IMG/VR virus record: IMGVR_UViG_3300006119_000008
Span: 30,238-94,237 of that record
DNA length: 64,000 bases
Direction: 5' to 3' (one strand)
Source of the DNA: a virus
A program made the translations under genes and the position numbers. This document shows, piece by piece, positions 17,376 through 27,113 of the stretch (position 1 is its first letter; each line of letters opens with the position of its first letter). Below the pieces are notes generated by a model. That model ran no database searches and was not told the origin of the DNA. It saw only the letters and a program-made list of their open reading frames with translations.

Positions 17376-17731
17376 CAAACTTCTCCGTCTATTAGACCTC
17401 TGTGATAACCTTTGTGCTCAGCAAAATCTTCTTTGATAGCATCAATACGCATGTGCAGGACATCCTGTCCCTGCTTTAGTTCTGTCAGTCCATTTTCCAT
17501 TCGGTTCAGCTGGTCTTTACCGCTACTACCACCATTGGGTCTCCACTGTGATAGCAACTGCTCAAACTTGTCATCGATGTCTTCTTTGATTACATCAATT
17601 TTATTATCGCTGTGCTTGATAACAAGTTTGTAGATAAAGCGTGCTATTGCGCCGAACCCGGCAGCTGCAAAAAAGAAGTTTGCTATATATCCAAACCAGG
17701 CATTGCTAGTGTCGAAGAAGCTGGCAACCAT
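17375..17731 (-). CDS. membrane-anchored coiled-coil protein
   Basis: About 118 aa from the ATG that follows the previous stop by one base; a start 4 codons upstream (17743) is also possible. One hydrophobic span lies near residues 12-38 (WFGYIANFFFAAAGFGAIARFIYKL, seen in two pieces). A heptad-rich charged segment follows (IDVIKEDIDDKFEQLL, RMENGLTELKQGQDVLHMRIDAIKED). The build resembles XhlA-like or spanin/holin-accessory proteins. Coupled to the DUF1003 gene by overlapping codons, so the two may form one membrane complex. Confidence 0.55.
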   Translation of the reverse strand: MVASFFDTSNAWFGYIANFFFAAAGFGAIARFIYKLVIKHSDNKIDVIKEDIDDKFEQLLSQWRPNGGSSGKDQLNRMENGLTELKQGQDVLHMRIDAIKEDFAEHKGYHRGLIDGEV

Positions 17732-17732
17732 A

Positions 17733-17927
17733 TCAATCGTCATCCTCGAGCTTCTCGTAGATACTGTTCTCAAGGTTCAGTTTGTTAGCATTGCGTGCTG
17801 TAAGCCCTTCGCCCTCTTTGATAATATCTATCTTGACCAGTGGGCTAACAATATCCAGGAAGCTGCTCTTGTTAAAAGATGTCTTTGGCAGGATTCTGGG
17901 TGAACGATCATCAAATAATCTGCTCAT
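17733..17927 (-). CDS. small hypothetical protein coupled to portal
   Basis: A 64-aa protein whose ATG overlaps the portal stop as ATGA. It is polar, with a SFLDIVSPLVKIDIIKEGEGL centre and an acidic LEDDD end. No domain is recognised. Translational coupling on both sides supports it as a real gene. Confidence 0.55.
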   Translation of the reverse strand: MSRLFDDRSPRILPKTSFNKSSFLDIVSPLVKIDIIKEGEGLTARNANKLNLENSIYEKLEDDD

Positions 17928-20900
17928 ATGTTTTCCTCTTTAGTAGGATCGATCTGTCGTCGTGCTGGTTGATTCATTCCACCCTCGCCATCGCTATGGT
18001 GATCAAGATCAGTTGGCTCAGGAATCATTGGGTCTTCACTAGCTTCTATGAGCGCCGCAAGGTGCGATTTAAATTGATCTTCATCAAACTTTTCATAGCT
18101 GTCATCAAGAGTTACCTTGATGCCACTGGCCAGCTTCATCTTCCTGCGCTTACGGCTCTCCAGAGGTGTTGCGAACTTCATTCTGCCACCGTACTCAACA
18201 CGTTCATTGATAACGCTGCCATCACCAAAACTGGTTGTTAGCTCTTCGTCATCAACACCAGCTGTCTTTTTCTGTGGCCCATTCTTGGGGCCCTTCTTGC
18301 TGGGCTTTGGCTGTGTTTTCTTTTGATCGTATGATTCAGCTGGACGCTTGCGTTCTGTACCACGCTGTGTCTGGGTCTGCTGCTGTGCTTCCTGGTTGAT
18401 CATTGGGTACAGCTGAGCACCCAGTGCAGCATCACTATTTTGTGCTGGCACGCCGGTCATGTTGGGAGCAGCTGGTGGTGTAACAAGTCCAGCAATTGCA
18501 CCTGGTGCTAGCTGTGCAGCTATTGCTGGGTTCTCCATCATTGCAAGATAGGCCTGGTATTCCTGAATGTATTCTGGTGGGATTGGTAGTTGTTGCACCA
18601 ACAGCTGCTGGAAGAGCTCTCGCTTGAACTGCTGTTCAGCTACAACGCTCTTTACCTTCTCTTCACGACGAGTCTCTAGCTCGTCATCAAAGTCAATCGG
18701 GATGTTGACCGCAAGAGTGCCCAGACTGATGGGAAAGCCTGCAGCCATCAGGTTCTGCAGGAAGCCTCGCTCAATGGTTTCATCACGCAGGTTCATGCTG
18801 CGGAAACGCACTTCTGGGATGGCCAGCTTGGGTCGCTCTTCGATGTACTCAGCACCGGTCTCTTCATCCACCATGAGAACAGTTTCCATGATTGGCAGTG
18901 TCCTACCATTCACTGTACGCATCTCATAGTGGCCCTGACGCTCTGCGACAGGCTCCATACGGCTGCGAATAAAGCCCTCTATCTTGTGCTGATAGGTACT
19001 AAGCATCTGTGTGATCAGTTCGCGGTTAAGTGCACCACTAGCGTATGTACCACCATGGCCACCCTGCAGCAGGTCAGAGCCAATGCCGAACACCTGCATG
19101 ATCTTGCTCTCAACACGCATGAAGTCAGCATCCAGTCGTGGCATGCTCTCACGACCAAAGGCATTCTGAATTTGTAGTCCATGGTGATAGGTCATCAATC
19201 GGAAGTCCGAGTTGATTGCCATGCTCAGGTCATCTCTCAGGCTCTGGAGCTCAGTAGCATCAGGGATCCATGGTCCGTCCTGGTCTACGTCAGGAAGACC
19301 CAGAGTAGCAAGTATGAGAGGGCTATATAGGCGATCAGCAATTGCATCTTGAGCAGCGTTGAGAGACTCCTCAAGCATAAGCATGCGAAAAGCACGAAGC
19401 AGAATAGGAGTACCATGCTCACTCCAGGGGTTAGTATTGTGCGTTACAAGGCCAGCAGTAATGTGGGTATGGTGCTCATCAATTCCAATGGCCATTGTTT
19501 CTTCATCAATACCCATTTCAATTTTTACAATTTGATCATATGGGAATTTAGATGGGCGTGTATTTCTAATAGGCGTAGTGTTAGGAACTTGCTTTCTTGA
19601 ACAAAGCGGTTGCACATAATGAGATAGCAAAGACTTAGCCTCTTGCTTGCCAACAATGAGACGGTGACCATAACCAGAATCCGGTGCATAGTCATATTTA
19701 GGCACGTCATAGATTCTTGATTCTACTCCAAGGAATGACAACAATGTTTGACAATCTTCAAGCAGTGAACGGTTCATACTAGTCCATACAACCATGCCAT
19801 TTGAGTCAACATGACCATCAGTATCTAGATAACCAGCAAGAAAAGCTCCCCAAACTTCAGGCCCACCATCCCAAATACAAGACGGGACTCTCTTTGTATA
19901 AGTAGTTTGCCCCTTGATACCAGCATCTACGATTAATTTCTTGATTAAATTAGGATTTTTTGTTTGTTCACCCTGTGAAATAACGAATGATATCTCACGG
20001 TCACCGGCTTGCGATAGTTTGCAACCATATCCGGCAACGAATTCATTCATCCAATTTAGTATTTCTTTGTCTTCATTGTGGAAAATAATCGTTTTATGGC
20101 CATAGCTACCATCACCAACCATTAAACCAAAGAATCTTGCTTCATCGGTCGATACATTGCTGGTCATCTCAGGATTATACGAATGGCCGACCAACAAATT
20201 TGTTCCGATAGAAAGATCGGCAGCTTCTACCCAGCCATTATCAGTAAGGAATGGGTGCTCCGAGTTAACACCAATCTTTCGACCTTGCTTAGTCGTGATC
20301 CAATAGATTGGTTCTGGTTCATTAATACCTTGGTGACTAACGGTGCTGCGAACAATCTTATTCGTAGTCTCATCCCATGCGAGCACTTCATCGCCAACAG
20401 CAAGGTCTCTTGCCTGGACAGGACCAGTTGGGGTCATTATATCAGTAGAACCAACAACGCACTTGAACTTGATCTGTTTCATGATCACGTCACTGACAGG
20501 GATCTCTTTGTCCTGACGTGCCCAGGCAACAACGTCTGGATACATCTGCATGAGCATCTGATATTCCTGTGAAGGGTCACGAGTCTCAATAAGCTTTTTG
20601 ATCTCCTGAGGTACCTTTACATGGTACTGATAGGTGCGTAGCGCTCGGTTCTTTGCAACGATAACGTCATTTGGATTGATGATTTCATCATCTTCCCAGG
20701 CACCAATACCATCGTGCCAGCTGCCCATGGCAAACACTTCACCAACGGTCCAGTGTTCACGGCCCAGGTCAAACAGGAACTCCTGATAGTTTAGACCATC
20801 AAAGAACATCTCGTTGTAGAAGTCACTGATGCGCTTGTCGTGATGGACGAGCTCAATGTCAAGGAGTGGGAAACGCGTGTAGATATCAATAAGACCTGGT

Positions 20901-21307
20901 ACCAGGTAGTGTGTGGTGTAAAGCAGGCGAGTCCAGTCACGGATTTTACGTGTTTGTTCGTCGGGGTCCTCCATGTTGAACCACCAGGTACGCTCACGCC
21001 AGTATTCGAATGGGTCGTGAAGCTTGGGCCAGGCCCACTGAGCATCACTCCCAGTGGCAGCAGCAGTACGGCCAAGAGTACGGGATACACCGCCCTCCAT
21101 GTTAACCCTGCCACCCATCGTATTGAGTCGCTCACGGCCTTCCGTAGGCATTCTGGCAACATCACTAGCGAAAGATCCTCCGGTACGAACATTGCGTAGC
21201 AGCTCTTGCGTTTCAAGGCGATTGCGCACGGGGTTGCTAGAGCCAGTAATACCGGCTTTGCGCATGTTGTTAAGCTCCGCTGAGGCGCTCCAGTCTTTGG
21301 ATGGCAT
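17924..21307 (-). CDS. portal protein precursor containing an intein
   Basis: The 1127-aa product is a 785-aa portal protein once a 342-aa intein (residues 283-624) is removed. The N-extein has a Trp-rich wing (FEYWRERTWWFNMEDPDEQ) and FYNEMFFDGLNYQEFLFDLGREHWTVGEVFA. The C-extein has PWSEHGTPILLRAFRMLMLEE, a stem/crown helical run with FGIGSDLL, and a long Pro/Gln/Lys-rich tail. A portal forms the dodecameric DNA gate of the capsid. Gene order (portal, protease, scaffold, capsid) and length fit. No terminase is nearby. The C-terminal tail is polar and probably disordered. Confidence 0.72.
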   Translation of the reverse strand: MPSKDWSASAELNNMRKAGITGSSNPVRNRLETQELLRNVRTGGSFASDVARMPTEGRERLNTMGGRVNMEGGVSRTLGRTAAATGSDAQWAWPKLHDPFEYWRERTWWFNMEDPDEQTRKIRDWTRLLYTTHYLVPGLIDIYTRFPLLDIELVHHDKRISDFYNEMFFDGLNYQEFLFDLGREHWTVGEVFAMGSWHDGIGAWEDDEIINPNDVIVAKNRALRTYQYHVKVPQEIKKLIETRDPSQEYQMLMQMYPDVVAWARQDKEIPVSDVIMKQIKFKCVVGSTDIMTPTGPVQARDLAVGDEVLAWDETTNKIVRSTVSHQGINEPEPIYWITTKQGRKIGVNSEHPFLTDNGWVEAADLSIGTNLLVGHSYNPEMTSNVSTDEARFFGLMVGDGSYGHKTIIFHNEDKEILNWMNEFVAGYGCKLSQAGDREISFVISQGEQTKNPNLIKKLIVDAGIKGQTTYTKRVPSCIWDGGPEVWGAFLAGYLDTDGHVDSNGMVVWTSMNRSLLEDCQTLLSFLGVESRIYDVPKYDYAPDSGYGHRLIVGKQEAKSLLSHYVQPLCSRKQVPNTTPIRNTRPSKFPYDQIVKIEMGIDEETMAIGIDEHHTHITAGLVTHNTNPWSEHGTPILLRAFRMLMLEESLNAAQDAIADRLYSPLILATLGLPDVDQDGPWIPDATELQSLRDDLSMAINSDFRLMTYHHGLQIQNAFGRESMPRLDADFMRVESKIMQVFGIGSDLLQGGHGGTYASGALNRELITQMLSTYQHKIEGFIRSRMEPVAERQGHYEMRTVNGRTLPIMETVLMVDEETGAEYIEERPKLAIPEVRFRSMNLRDETIERGFLQNLMAAGFPISLGTLAVNIPIDFDDELETRREEKVKSVVAEQQFKRELFQQLLVQQLPIPPEYIQEYQAYLAMMENPAIAAQLAPGAIAGLVTPPAAPNMTGVPAQNSDAALGAQLYPMINQEAQQQTQTQRGTERKRPAESYDQKKTQPKPSKKGPKNGPQKKTAGVDDEELTTSFGDGSVINERVEYGGRMKFATPLESRKRRKMKLASGIKVTLDDSYEKFDEDQFKSHLAALIEASEDPMIPEPTDLDHHSDGEGGMNQPARRQIDPTKEENI
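19436..20461 (-). mobile_element. intein with LAGLIDADG homing endonuclease, in the portal gene
   Basis: The splicing domain starts at Cys283 (CVVGSTDIMTPTG, block A) with a block B-like segment (NSEHPFLTDNGW). It ends HITAGLVTHN followed by Thr625, so the +1 nucleophile is Thr. Between the splicing blocks are two dodecapeptide motifs, FGLMVGDGSYG (about 392-402) and FLAGYLDTDGHV (about 489-500), the catalytic Asp pair of a LAGLIDADG endonuclease. All residues needed for protein splicing and DNA cleavage appear present, so the element looks active. The intein falls between a lysine-rich strand and the NPWSEHG segment of the portal. Confidence 0.92.
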
Positions 21308-21317
21308 TAATTATTCC

Positions 21318-21509
21318 TTAGAAGGTTGTACAGCTGCAGAAGTCAACTCCACCGCCAACTTTTTGGTGACCACATGCATAGAACTCGAGGCTGTTACTGA
21401 AGCGGATAACTCCGCCACCATCGTTCTGGTCAATAGGGTTACCATTGAAATCAAAGTTAGCACCAACGCGACGAGTGCGAGCTAATCTTATATTCTGTTG
21501 TCTTTCCAT
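21318..21509 (-). CDS. small hypothetical protein upstream of portal
   Basis: A 63-aa protein with an Arg-rich N-terminus (RLARTRRVG) and a Gly/Cys-rich C-terminus (ACGHQKVGGGVDFCSCTTF). An AAGGAG site lies 7 nt before the ATG. The CxH and CSC pattern could bind a metal. Function unknown. It sits in a 200-nt slot between two large structural genes. Confidence 0.55.
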   Translation of the reverse strand: MERQQNIRLARTRRVGANFDFNGNPIDQNDGGGVIRFSNSLEFYACGHQKVGGGVDFCSCTTF

Positions 21510-21518
21510 GTCAACTCC

Positions 21519-24500
21519 TTATGCCTGTGGTTCAATCCATGAGATACGGCCCAACAACTGCACGCCTACACCGTTAAGGTTCTGAGCGACCAGTGTCAAT
21601 GTGTCAGGACCATCTGGGTAGATGTTCTTGTCTGGTGTTGCCAGTGCTGCAGTGGTAGCAGTACCGCCGTTGAGGATGCTGTTACCGAGGTCACGAACAC
21701 CAGCAACGTTAACTTCCTGTGTGGTGTCTACGAAGAAACCACCGGTAACTTCACCAGCAGCCAAACCACTAGCAACCGTAACACCATTGGGTACAGAAGA
21801 GTAGTCAGCAATCTGGCTAAGCGATGAGTTCGGGCTGTTTGCACCAGCGACGACGTTTGTCCACTGTGGCAATGTTCCACCACTGATAAGCTGTGGCACG
21901 CTATTCAAGTAAGCCTTGATAAGCACGTTACCGGCACCAACCCCCTGTGTACCAGTAACTGTAACCGATACGTCAAGTGTCTGCAGCTGCAGCTGTACAC
22001 GGTTAGCCAGTTCGTGCGATCCAAGGATAGAACTTGTTTGGCCATTGTCAACGCTAGGAGCAATACGAATCGACATCAGAGACTTGGTCTGACCAGAAGC
22101 CAACGTAATTGGAGTAGTCTGACCATAGGTGAACAAAAGGTTGGCGTCAGGCGAGAAACCACCATCCATTGTTACTGCAGTACCCCAGTGGCTAAAGTAT
22201 GGGCTGTGCGTAGGCATTGCCAACTCAACCGTAGTTGGTGCGGTAGCAGAGTATGAGAATGCAGTTCCTGCAAGTCCCATAGCCTGCACTGGAACCGTTG
22301 CGCTGGCGTTAGTCGATACAGAAGCATTGCTAAACGTAATGAAGTTACCGCTGATGGAAGTAACGTATGTGTTGTCGGGGAACAACGTCGGTGCAGTAAC
22401 CTTAGAACCAATTGCAACACCGGTAATAGTTCCGCTACCAATTGGGCTACCAGACGTTAAAGAAAGCGTCAGGGAAGCAGGGGTAGCAATACCACGTGTC
22501 AAACCACCGAAGCTGTTAGCAGTTACAGTTGTGTAATTAACGTATTCAACACCAGTCGTGGCGTTCTTGATCGCAAGAGTGCCTGATGCAGGGAATGCGC
22601 TATTGCCAGCTGGATTCAGCGTATTGTTAACATAGATTGTGGTGTCTGTTGCACCGATGCCAGATGTGGTAGTGGTAATTGGTGGGATCGTAGATGTTTC
22701 GTAACGACCCGGCAAGTTACCAGAGCGCATGTAGGCAGTGGTGTTGATGTTGTTGTTAGCCAGCTTGTGGCAGAACAGGATGTTACCATCAGTAGTTCTC
22801 AGGCCCCAACGCACGAAACCAGCTCCGTACCACGAGTAGTCAAGGTACCACATCTGCATCTTGGTAATGTCAAGCTTGTAACCGCTGGGTCCAGTTCCAT
22901 CAAGTTTGTCAATGTTCCATTGCGACTGTGGCATACGGTTGTCGACAGTGGCTGTAACAGTCACGTAGTTGGCAGTAATACCACGGTAAGCAGGGCTAAT
23001 GGTGATCTGCGTATCGCTAGTGATATCAGTAACACGGTAAGAGCTACCACGGATAACAATGTACTGACCAGGGGTCAGCTGCTTGCTAAAGATGGTTGGG
23101 AAATTGCCATCGGTTGCAGTAACCGTTGTGCTACCGTTTGTTACAGTTACACGACCAGCAATCTGCTTAATTGAGCTACGAAGAACAGCGTAAAGCTGCT
23201 GACCATCGTACTCGAAGAACATGCCGTTCTCTTGGTTGAAAAGACCCATTCTCTGTACAGCACCGTACCAACCATTAACTGTGCAAATAAAGTTTGCAGG
23301 ATAATCAGATGGTGAAGTATTGCCAAGAGTACCAGTAGCAGTAATAGTGAACTGAGTGGCATTAAGAATGTTGGCAATAGGGTATGTGCCGTTGTAACCA
23401 CTAGTAATTACACCAGCGATATTTACACTTGTACCAGGAGTAAGGTTGTGCTGTTCACGAGTTGTTACGGTGATCGTCGAACCAGGAGTTGTGCCAGTGG
23501 CAGAAATACCATCAACGGTAAAAGCAGTGTTGAGGATCGTACCGGTGGCCATTTCAATACCCTTACCAGACTGGTAGTGGAAGTTACGACGAGTTTGACG
23601 AATCGCAGATTGGTGGTTGCTCAAGCTTTGTGGTCCGAACAGCACACCACCGTCAAATGGACGCTGAGCGAACAAAGATTGGTTGCGAGGAGTGATTAAA
23701 CCACCGGTAGGAGTACCACCAGGTGCGCTCAATGCATAGTAGGTAAAACTGCTAGCACTGGTAATACCAGTTACATAGAAGTTACCATTCGCAGCAGCTT
23801 GGCTAGTACCGCTAACGCTAATTTCATTACCAATGCTCAGGCCATGAGGAACGGTTGTCGTTACAGTAATCAAGTTACCTGAGTTGGTAAACGTTGGTGT
23901 ACCGCCGATAGCAGCACCGGTGTAGTACTGCTGCTGCCAGACCTGAGTCTTAAATGTGTCAAAGAAACCCGAAGTACCACTAGGAGTACCAAATGTGTTT
24001 ACTGTCTTGGCAGAGTAAGTGAACGAGTTTGTGCCGCTTGTTTCTACGATGAAGTTACCGTTGGCTGGAGCGAAGAAAGCATCTTGCACAGAGAATGGTG
24101 TGCCTGGGGCAAGACTGCCACCACTTGTAAGAACAGTCACTGTCTTGCTGTTGGCACTCATAGTCATACCAGTTACGGTAAGACCAATAGTAGCCAGCGA
24201 AATTGGTGGGTACATGTTATAACCAGCAGGGTGCCAGTTAGTTGTGCCGAGAGCTTCCCACTTAGAAGTCTGGTTACCATACTCAAAGTCGGTGTCAATC
24301 ATCGACTGAGGTGTAGAAACGCGCTGCTTACCTACTGGGTCGTAGAGTTCTTCTACAGGAACCGTACGTTGAGCATATTCATCAACCGTGATGGTGATCT
24401 TGTCTGTAGCAAGCATGCCGTTTGTGACTGCATTAAATACAACCGTAGTTACACCCTTGCTGGAGGATGTGGGAAGGTTTGTGGCACTAGAGATTTGGTT

Positions 24501-24683
24501 GCTAACTGTAGCTGTGAAGTTAGCAAGCGTAAAAACAGGGTCACCGACCTTGAACAACGTTATGCCACGAGTAGTGTTTACCACCGAAACAAGACGCTCT
24601 TGTGGAATGTATTGGTTAATTACGAGGGTCGCTGTTGCAGGTGTAAATACGTAATTATCGTAGTACGATGTTGTCTGTGCCAT
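21519..24683 (-). CDS. large beta-rich virion structural protein
   Basis: This 1054-aa protein contains several related modules of about 60-80 residues. Each has a VPHGLSIGNEISVSGTS-type strand pair, then ANGNFYVTGI and a TSFTYYALS-type strand (for example near residues 270-330, with a shorter version near 200-230 and another near 400-450). Such repeats occur in baseplate, neck whisker and fibre proteins of large myophages. The N-terminus (MAQTTSYYDNYVFTPATATL) may be the assembly domain. It lies beside the portal gene, so a structural role is secure but the exact place is not. Confidence 0.6.
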   Translation of the reverse strand: MAQTTSYYDNYVFTPATATLVINQYIPQERLVSVVNTTRGITLFKVGDPVFTLANFTATVSNQISSATNLPTSSSKGVTTVVFNAVTNGMLATDKITITVDEYAQRTVPVEELYDPVGKQRVSTPQSMIDTDFEYGNQTSKWEALGTTNWHPAGYNMYPPISLATIGLTVTGMTMSANSKTVTVLTSGGSLAPGTPFSVQDAFFAPANGNFIVETSGTNSFTYSAKTVNTFGTPSGTSGFFDTFKTQVWQQQYYTGAAIGGTPTFTNSGNLITVTTTVPHGLSIGNEISVSGTSQAAANGNFYVTGITSASSFTYYALSAPGGTPTGGLITPRNQSLFAQRPFDGGVLFGPQSLSNHQSAIRQTRRNFHYQSGKGIEMATGTILNTAFTVDGISATGTTPGSTITVTTREQHNLTPGTSVNIAGVITSGYNGTYPIANILNATQFTITATGTLGNTSPSDYPANFICTVNGWYGAVQRMGLFNQENGMFFEYDGQQLYAVLRSSIKQIAGRVTVTNGSTTVTATDGNFPTIFSKQLTPGQYIVIRGSSYRVTDITSDTQITISPAYRGITANYVTVTATVDNRMPQSQWNIDKLDGTGPSGYKLDITKMQMWYLDYSWYGAGFVRWGLRTTDGNILFCHKLANNNINTTAYMRSGNLPGRYETSTIPPITTTTSGIGATDTTIYVNNTLNPAGNSAFPASGTLAIKNATTGVEYVNYTTVTANSFGGLTRGIATPASLTLSLTSGSPIGSGTITGVAIGSKVTAPTLFPDNTYVTSISGNFITFSNASVSTNASATVPVQAMGLAGTAFSYSATAPTTVELAMPTHSPYFSHWGTAVTMDGGFSPDANLLFTYGQTTPITLASGQTKSLMSIRIAPSVDNGQTSSILGSHELANRVQLQLQTLDVSVTVTGTQGVGAGNVLIKAYLNSVPQLISGGTLPQWTNVVAGANSPNSSLSQIADYSSVPNGVTVASGLAAGEVTGGFFVDTTQEVNVAGVRDLGNSILNGGTATTAALATPDKNIYPDGPDTLTLVAQNLNGVGVQLLGRISWIEPQA

Positions 24684-24694
24684 TATTTATTTCC

Positions 24695-25450
24695 TTAACC
24701 GAAGTAGTCGTGGTTGTTGTCAACACCTGAGAATGGTGTTGGGTTCTCGTTGTAGTTAGTAACAACGCCACCAGAAATGGTAAGCATATCAGAGTCAGCA
24801 ATATTAAGTTGACCGATGCTACCATCAACCCAAGTAGCTTCTTGGCCAACTTGCATAGCACTAAAGTCAGCAAACAATCCAGGCAGTACCCAGTCAATAA
24901 TACCCGTACCACCTGACGCTGTCAATCTATAAGCAGTATAAAATAAACCATCTGTAATCGGGATAGAAATCAGTGTTGGTGTGGAGGCGGCAGCAATGGT
25001 TGCTGTGGCCAAAGTCGCCCAGTTCGTCGAGTTGTATAAACTAGCTGACGATGTGTAGTAAGCATTAGGCGTGTAACGGTCATATGTGCCTTGCAGTCTT
25101 ACTGTCGCTGTGCCTGTCCAACCAGATTCTGCATTCAAAAGAGCTGTGATTGATTGGATGTCCTGCAGAGAAACAGAGGAATCAGGTGCGCAAATGATAC
25201 TAACATCGACTGCGCCATTGCCATTAACGTTGAGATTAAGGCCGGGGTTAACTGAACCAGGTTGTGCATAAGCAATGTTGCCACTGGTTGTCATATAACC
25301 AACACCACTGCTAGTAAATTGTTGCCCATATGCTACTGCTGGAGGGTATACCGATCCTGGCGTTCCATCATTGCCGTAGTTGGTAACGAACTTACCTAAT
25401 GGCCATGTCTTCTTTGTTTGCTTTGGGCCTTTGCCTTCTGCGATGTTCAT
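24695..25450 (-). CDS. structural protein, beta-rich
   Basis: This 251-aa protein has a short basic leader (KGPKQTKKTWPLG), then beta strands with LNVNGNGAVDVSIICAPDSSV and FYTAYRLTASGGTGIIDWVLPG. It resembles a single fibre or baseplate domain and follows the 1054-aa structural gene's operon order. An AGGAGA ribosome site lies upstream. Not assigned to a family. Confidence 0.5.
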   Translation of the reverse strand: MNIAEGKGPKQTKKTWPLGKFVTNYGNDGTPGSVYPPAVAYGQQFTSSGVGYMTTSGNIAYAQPGSVNPGLNLNVNGNGAVDVSIICAPDSSVSLQDIQSITALLNAESGWTGTATVRLQGTYDRYTPNAYYTSSASLYNSTNWATLATATIAAASTPTLISIPITDGLFYTAYRLTASGGTGIIDWVLPGLFADFSAMQVGQEATWVDGSIGQLNIADSDMLTISGGVVTNYNENPTPFSGVDNNHDYFG

Positions 25451-25458
25451 AATGTCTC

Positions 25459-26043
25459 CTATAGACTCATGTAATCAATGCCAAGATCCGGCGTGCTTGA
25501 CTGCTGTAAGAATCTAAGTGCATTGGCGCTAATATCATCATCTGCCACGCTTATGATTGGTGAATCACTGACAGGTGCGGATTGAACCACCTGTAGCCTT
25601 GGAGCCTGCTGTTGTGGTGCAGGTGCTGGCTTGTTGTTCACTTTATTTTCTAATGATTTGATAGAACTAACAACTGGTGCTAGTGCTACTTTCAACGCTT
25701 CTGCTATTTTTAATTCAACAGGTATTTCTGTTTGTTTTGGTTCTGGTCTGATCCAGTACTTATTGAGAACCAGACTGCACAACTCCCATATCAAGCTATC
25801 AATTTTATATCCCGATAGACTGTTGATACGCTTCAGTTTCTTATCCCAAACGTATTCATACTCATTGCCAGAAGTATCTGTGAGAACACCATAGGCAACG
25901 CTCTCATCTTGATTTATTATAGATAGCTGTTCAATATTATATACAGTCTGTGGTTCTGGCTCTTCTATGATTTCTTGAGCAACAACCTCAAGGATCTCTT
26001 CAGCTGGAGCCGAAACGATCTTGGTTCTGCGTGTTTTAAACAT
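25459..26043 (-). CDS. hypothetical protein
   Basis: About 194 aa from the ATG at 26043, just after the preceding stop; the frame is open further upstream but overlaps that gene. It has an acidic stretch (APAEEILEVVAQEIIEEPEPQ), a folded-looking centre (YEYVWDKKLKRINSLSGYKIDSLIWELCSLV), a helix, and a Pro/Gln-rich linker. Polar linkers joining short helices suggest an assembly adaptor. No domain is recognised. Confidence 0.5.
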   Translation of the reverse strand: MFKTRRTKIVSAPAEEILEVVAQEIIEEPEPQTVYNIEQLSIINQDESVAYGVLTDTSGNEYEYVWDKKLKRINSLSGYKIDSLIWELCSLVLNKYWIRPEPKQTEIPVELKIAEALKVALAPVVSSIKSLENKVNNKPAPAPQQQAPRLQVVQSAPVSDSPIISVADDDISANALRFLQQSSTPDLGIDYMSL

Positions 26044-26047
26044 ATCT

Positions 26048-26623
26048 TTACTCGGCAAATACCAGTTCGTAGTCGGCCTTGCGCTCAACGCTAGCAGTGC
26101 GGTCGTCCCAGATAACTGCGAACTCACTGTCACCAACTGCTAGAACAGTTCCAGCGATCTTGGTATTTGGCGTCTCAACAACCACTCGAGACTGTACCAG
26201 GGTGCCTGAGTTGATATTGGCTACAACGCCCATAGTGAAATCAGTACGTGCCTGAGCGGTATTGAAACCACCGGCCTGCTTTTTAATCTTGTTCGCAGCT
26301 CTTTGCAACTGTGGATTAACGTTGGCTTCACCAAGGTCTGGTGAACCAGCTACCTCTGGCTCCATGACCATCAGAGCATAGTCTTGAGCAGGGTTTGGTG
26401 TTCCACTGAACCCAATGTTCTGAACGTTATCGTCAAGGTGAGCTCCGATGCCTTCACGCTGCTCCATGTAAGCTTTCATGTTGCGATCAAAGTCATTGCC
26501 CTCGTTGATGTAGTCACCAACCCACTGCTCACCTGGCTGAATAAAGTTAGGGTCTGCAGGCATCTCGTTGCCCTCTGCGGCTTCGAAGATCTGAGAGATT
26601 TTAATGTTTAAACGGGGTTCCAT
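26048..26623 (-). CDS. hypothetical protein with a C-terminal SH3/KOW-like tail
   Basis: This 191-aa protein, from the ATG with AGGAG 6 nt upstream, is mostly helical and acidic. It ends with GTVLAVGDSEFAVIWDDRTASVE, a five-strand barrel-like pattern as in KOW or SH3 modules. The role is unknown. It sits among virion proteins. Confidence 0.5.
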   Translation of the reverse strand: MEPRLNIKISQIFEAAEGNEMPADPNFIQPGEQWVGDYINEGNDFDRNMKAYMEQREGIGAHLDDNVQNIGFSGTPNPAQDYALMVMEPEVAGSPDLGEANVNPQLQRAANKIKKQAGGFNTAQARTDFTMGVVANINSGTLVQSRVVVETPNTKIAGTVLAVGDSEFAVIWDDRTASVERKADYELVFAE

Positions 26624-26680
26624 AGTTACTCCTGTTATCAAGTACATACACTACTGTATATACAGTCTATTATTACATTG

Positions 26681-27112
26681 TCAGGGTGTCGAGAAAGGCT
26701 GAGGCGGTAGTGGTGCTCCGTCCTTGCTCTTCTGATTTACATCTGTTGTGACTGCTGGCTCTTCTTTTGGCATATCTGCGCTGGGGAATGTCTCTTGCAC
26801 AGTGGGTGTCATCTCATCTGTGCCAGATGCAGCTGTGTAGTACTTGAACTTGCTGGCGAAAGCCCAGATGTTTTCCTGGCTGGCAGACCTAGCAGCAGCT
26901 GGCCTGTACAGGTTATCAAAGTTAGGGCCTTTTACCGTTGTGACAAACTGCAGGCAACGTTCATGCACATCAATAGGCTGACCATTATCTGGGCGCCTGC
27001 CTACAGTTAGTAAAGGACCACGATCACCAGTGCTGGTAACGTTTTCGCATATGATGCAAACGTGTTTGTTGGGTGCTACTTCCTTTGGTTCGGGATAGTG
27101 TTGTTGTTCCAT
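26681..27112 (-). CDS. hypothetical protein with a CxxC motif
   Basis: About 143 aa starting one base after the 741-aa gene's stop codon. HVCIICENVTSTGDRG near residue 20 and HERCLQFV about 30 residues later could complete a Cys3His or Cys4 metal site, as in short treble-clef proteins. The C-terminal half is Pro-rich and disordered-looking. Function unknown. Confidence 0.5.
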   Translation of the reverse strand: MEQQHYPEPKEVAPNKHVCIICENVTSTGDRGPLLTVGRRPDNGQPIDVHERCLQFVTTVKGPNFDNLYRPAAARSASQENIWAFASKFKYYTAASGTDEMTPTVQETFPSADMPKEEPAVTTDVNQKSKDGAPLPPQPFSTP

Positions 27113-27113
27113 G

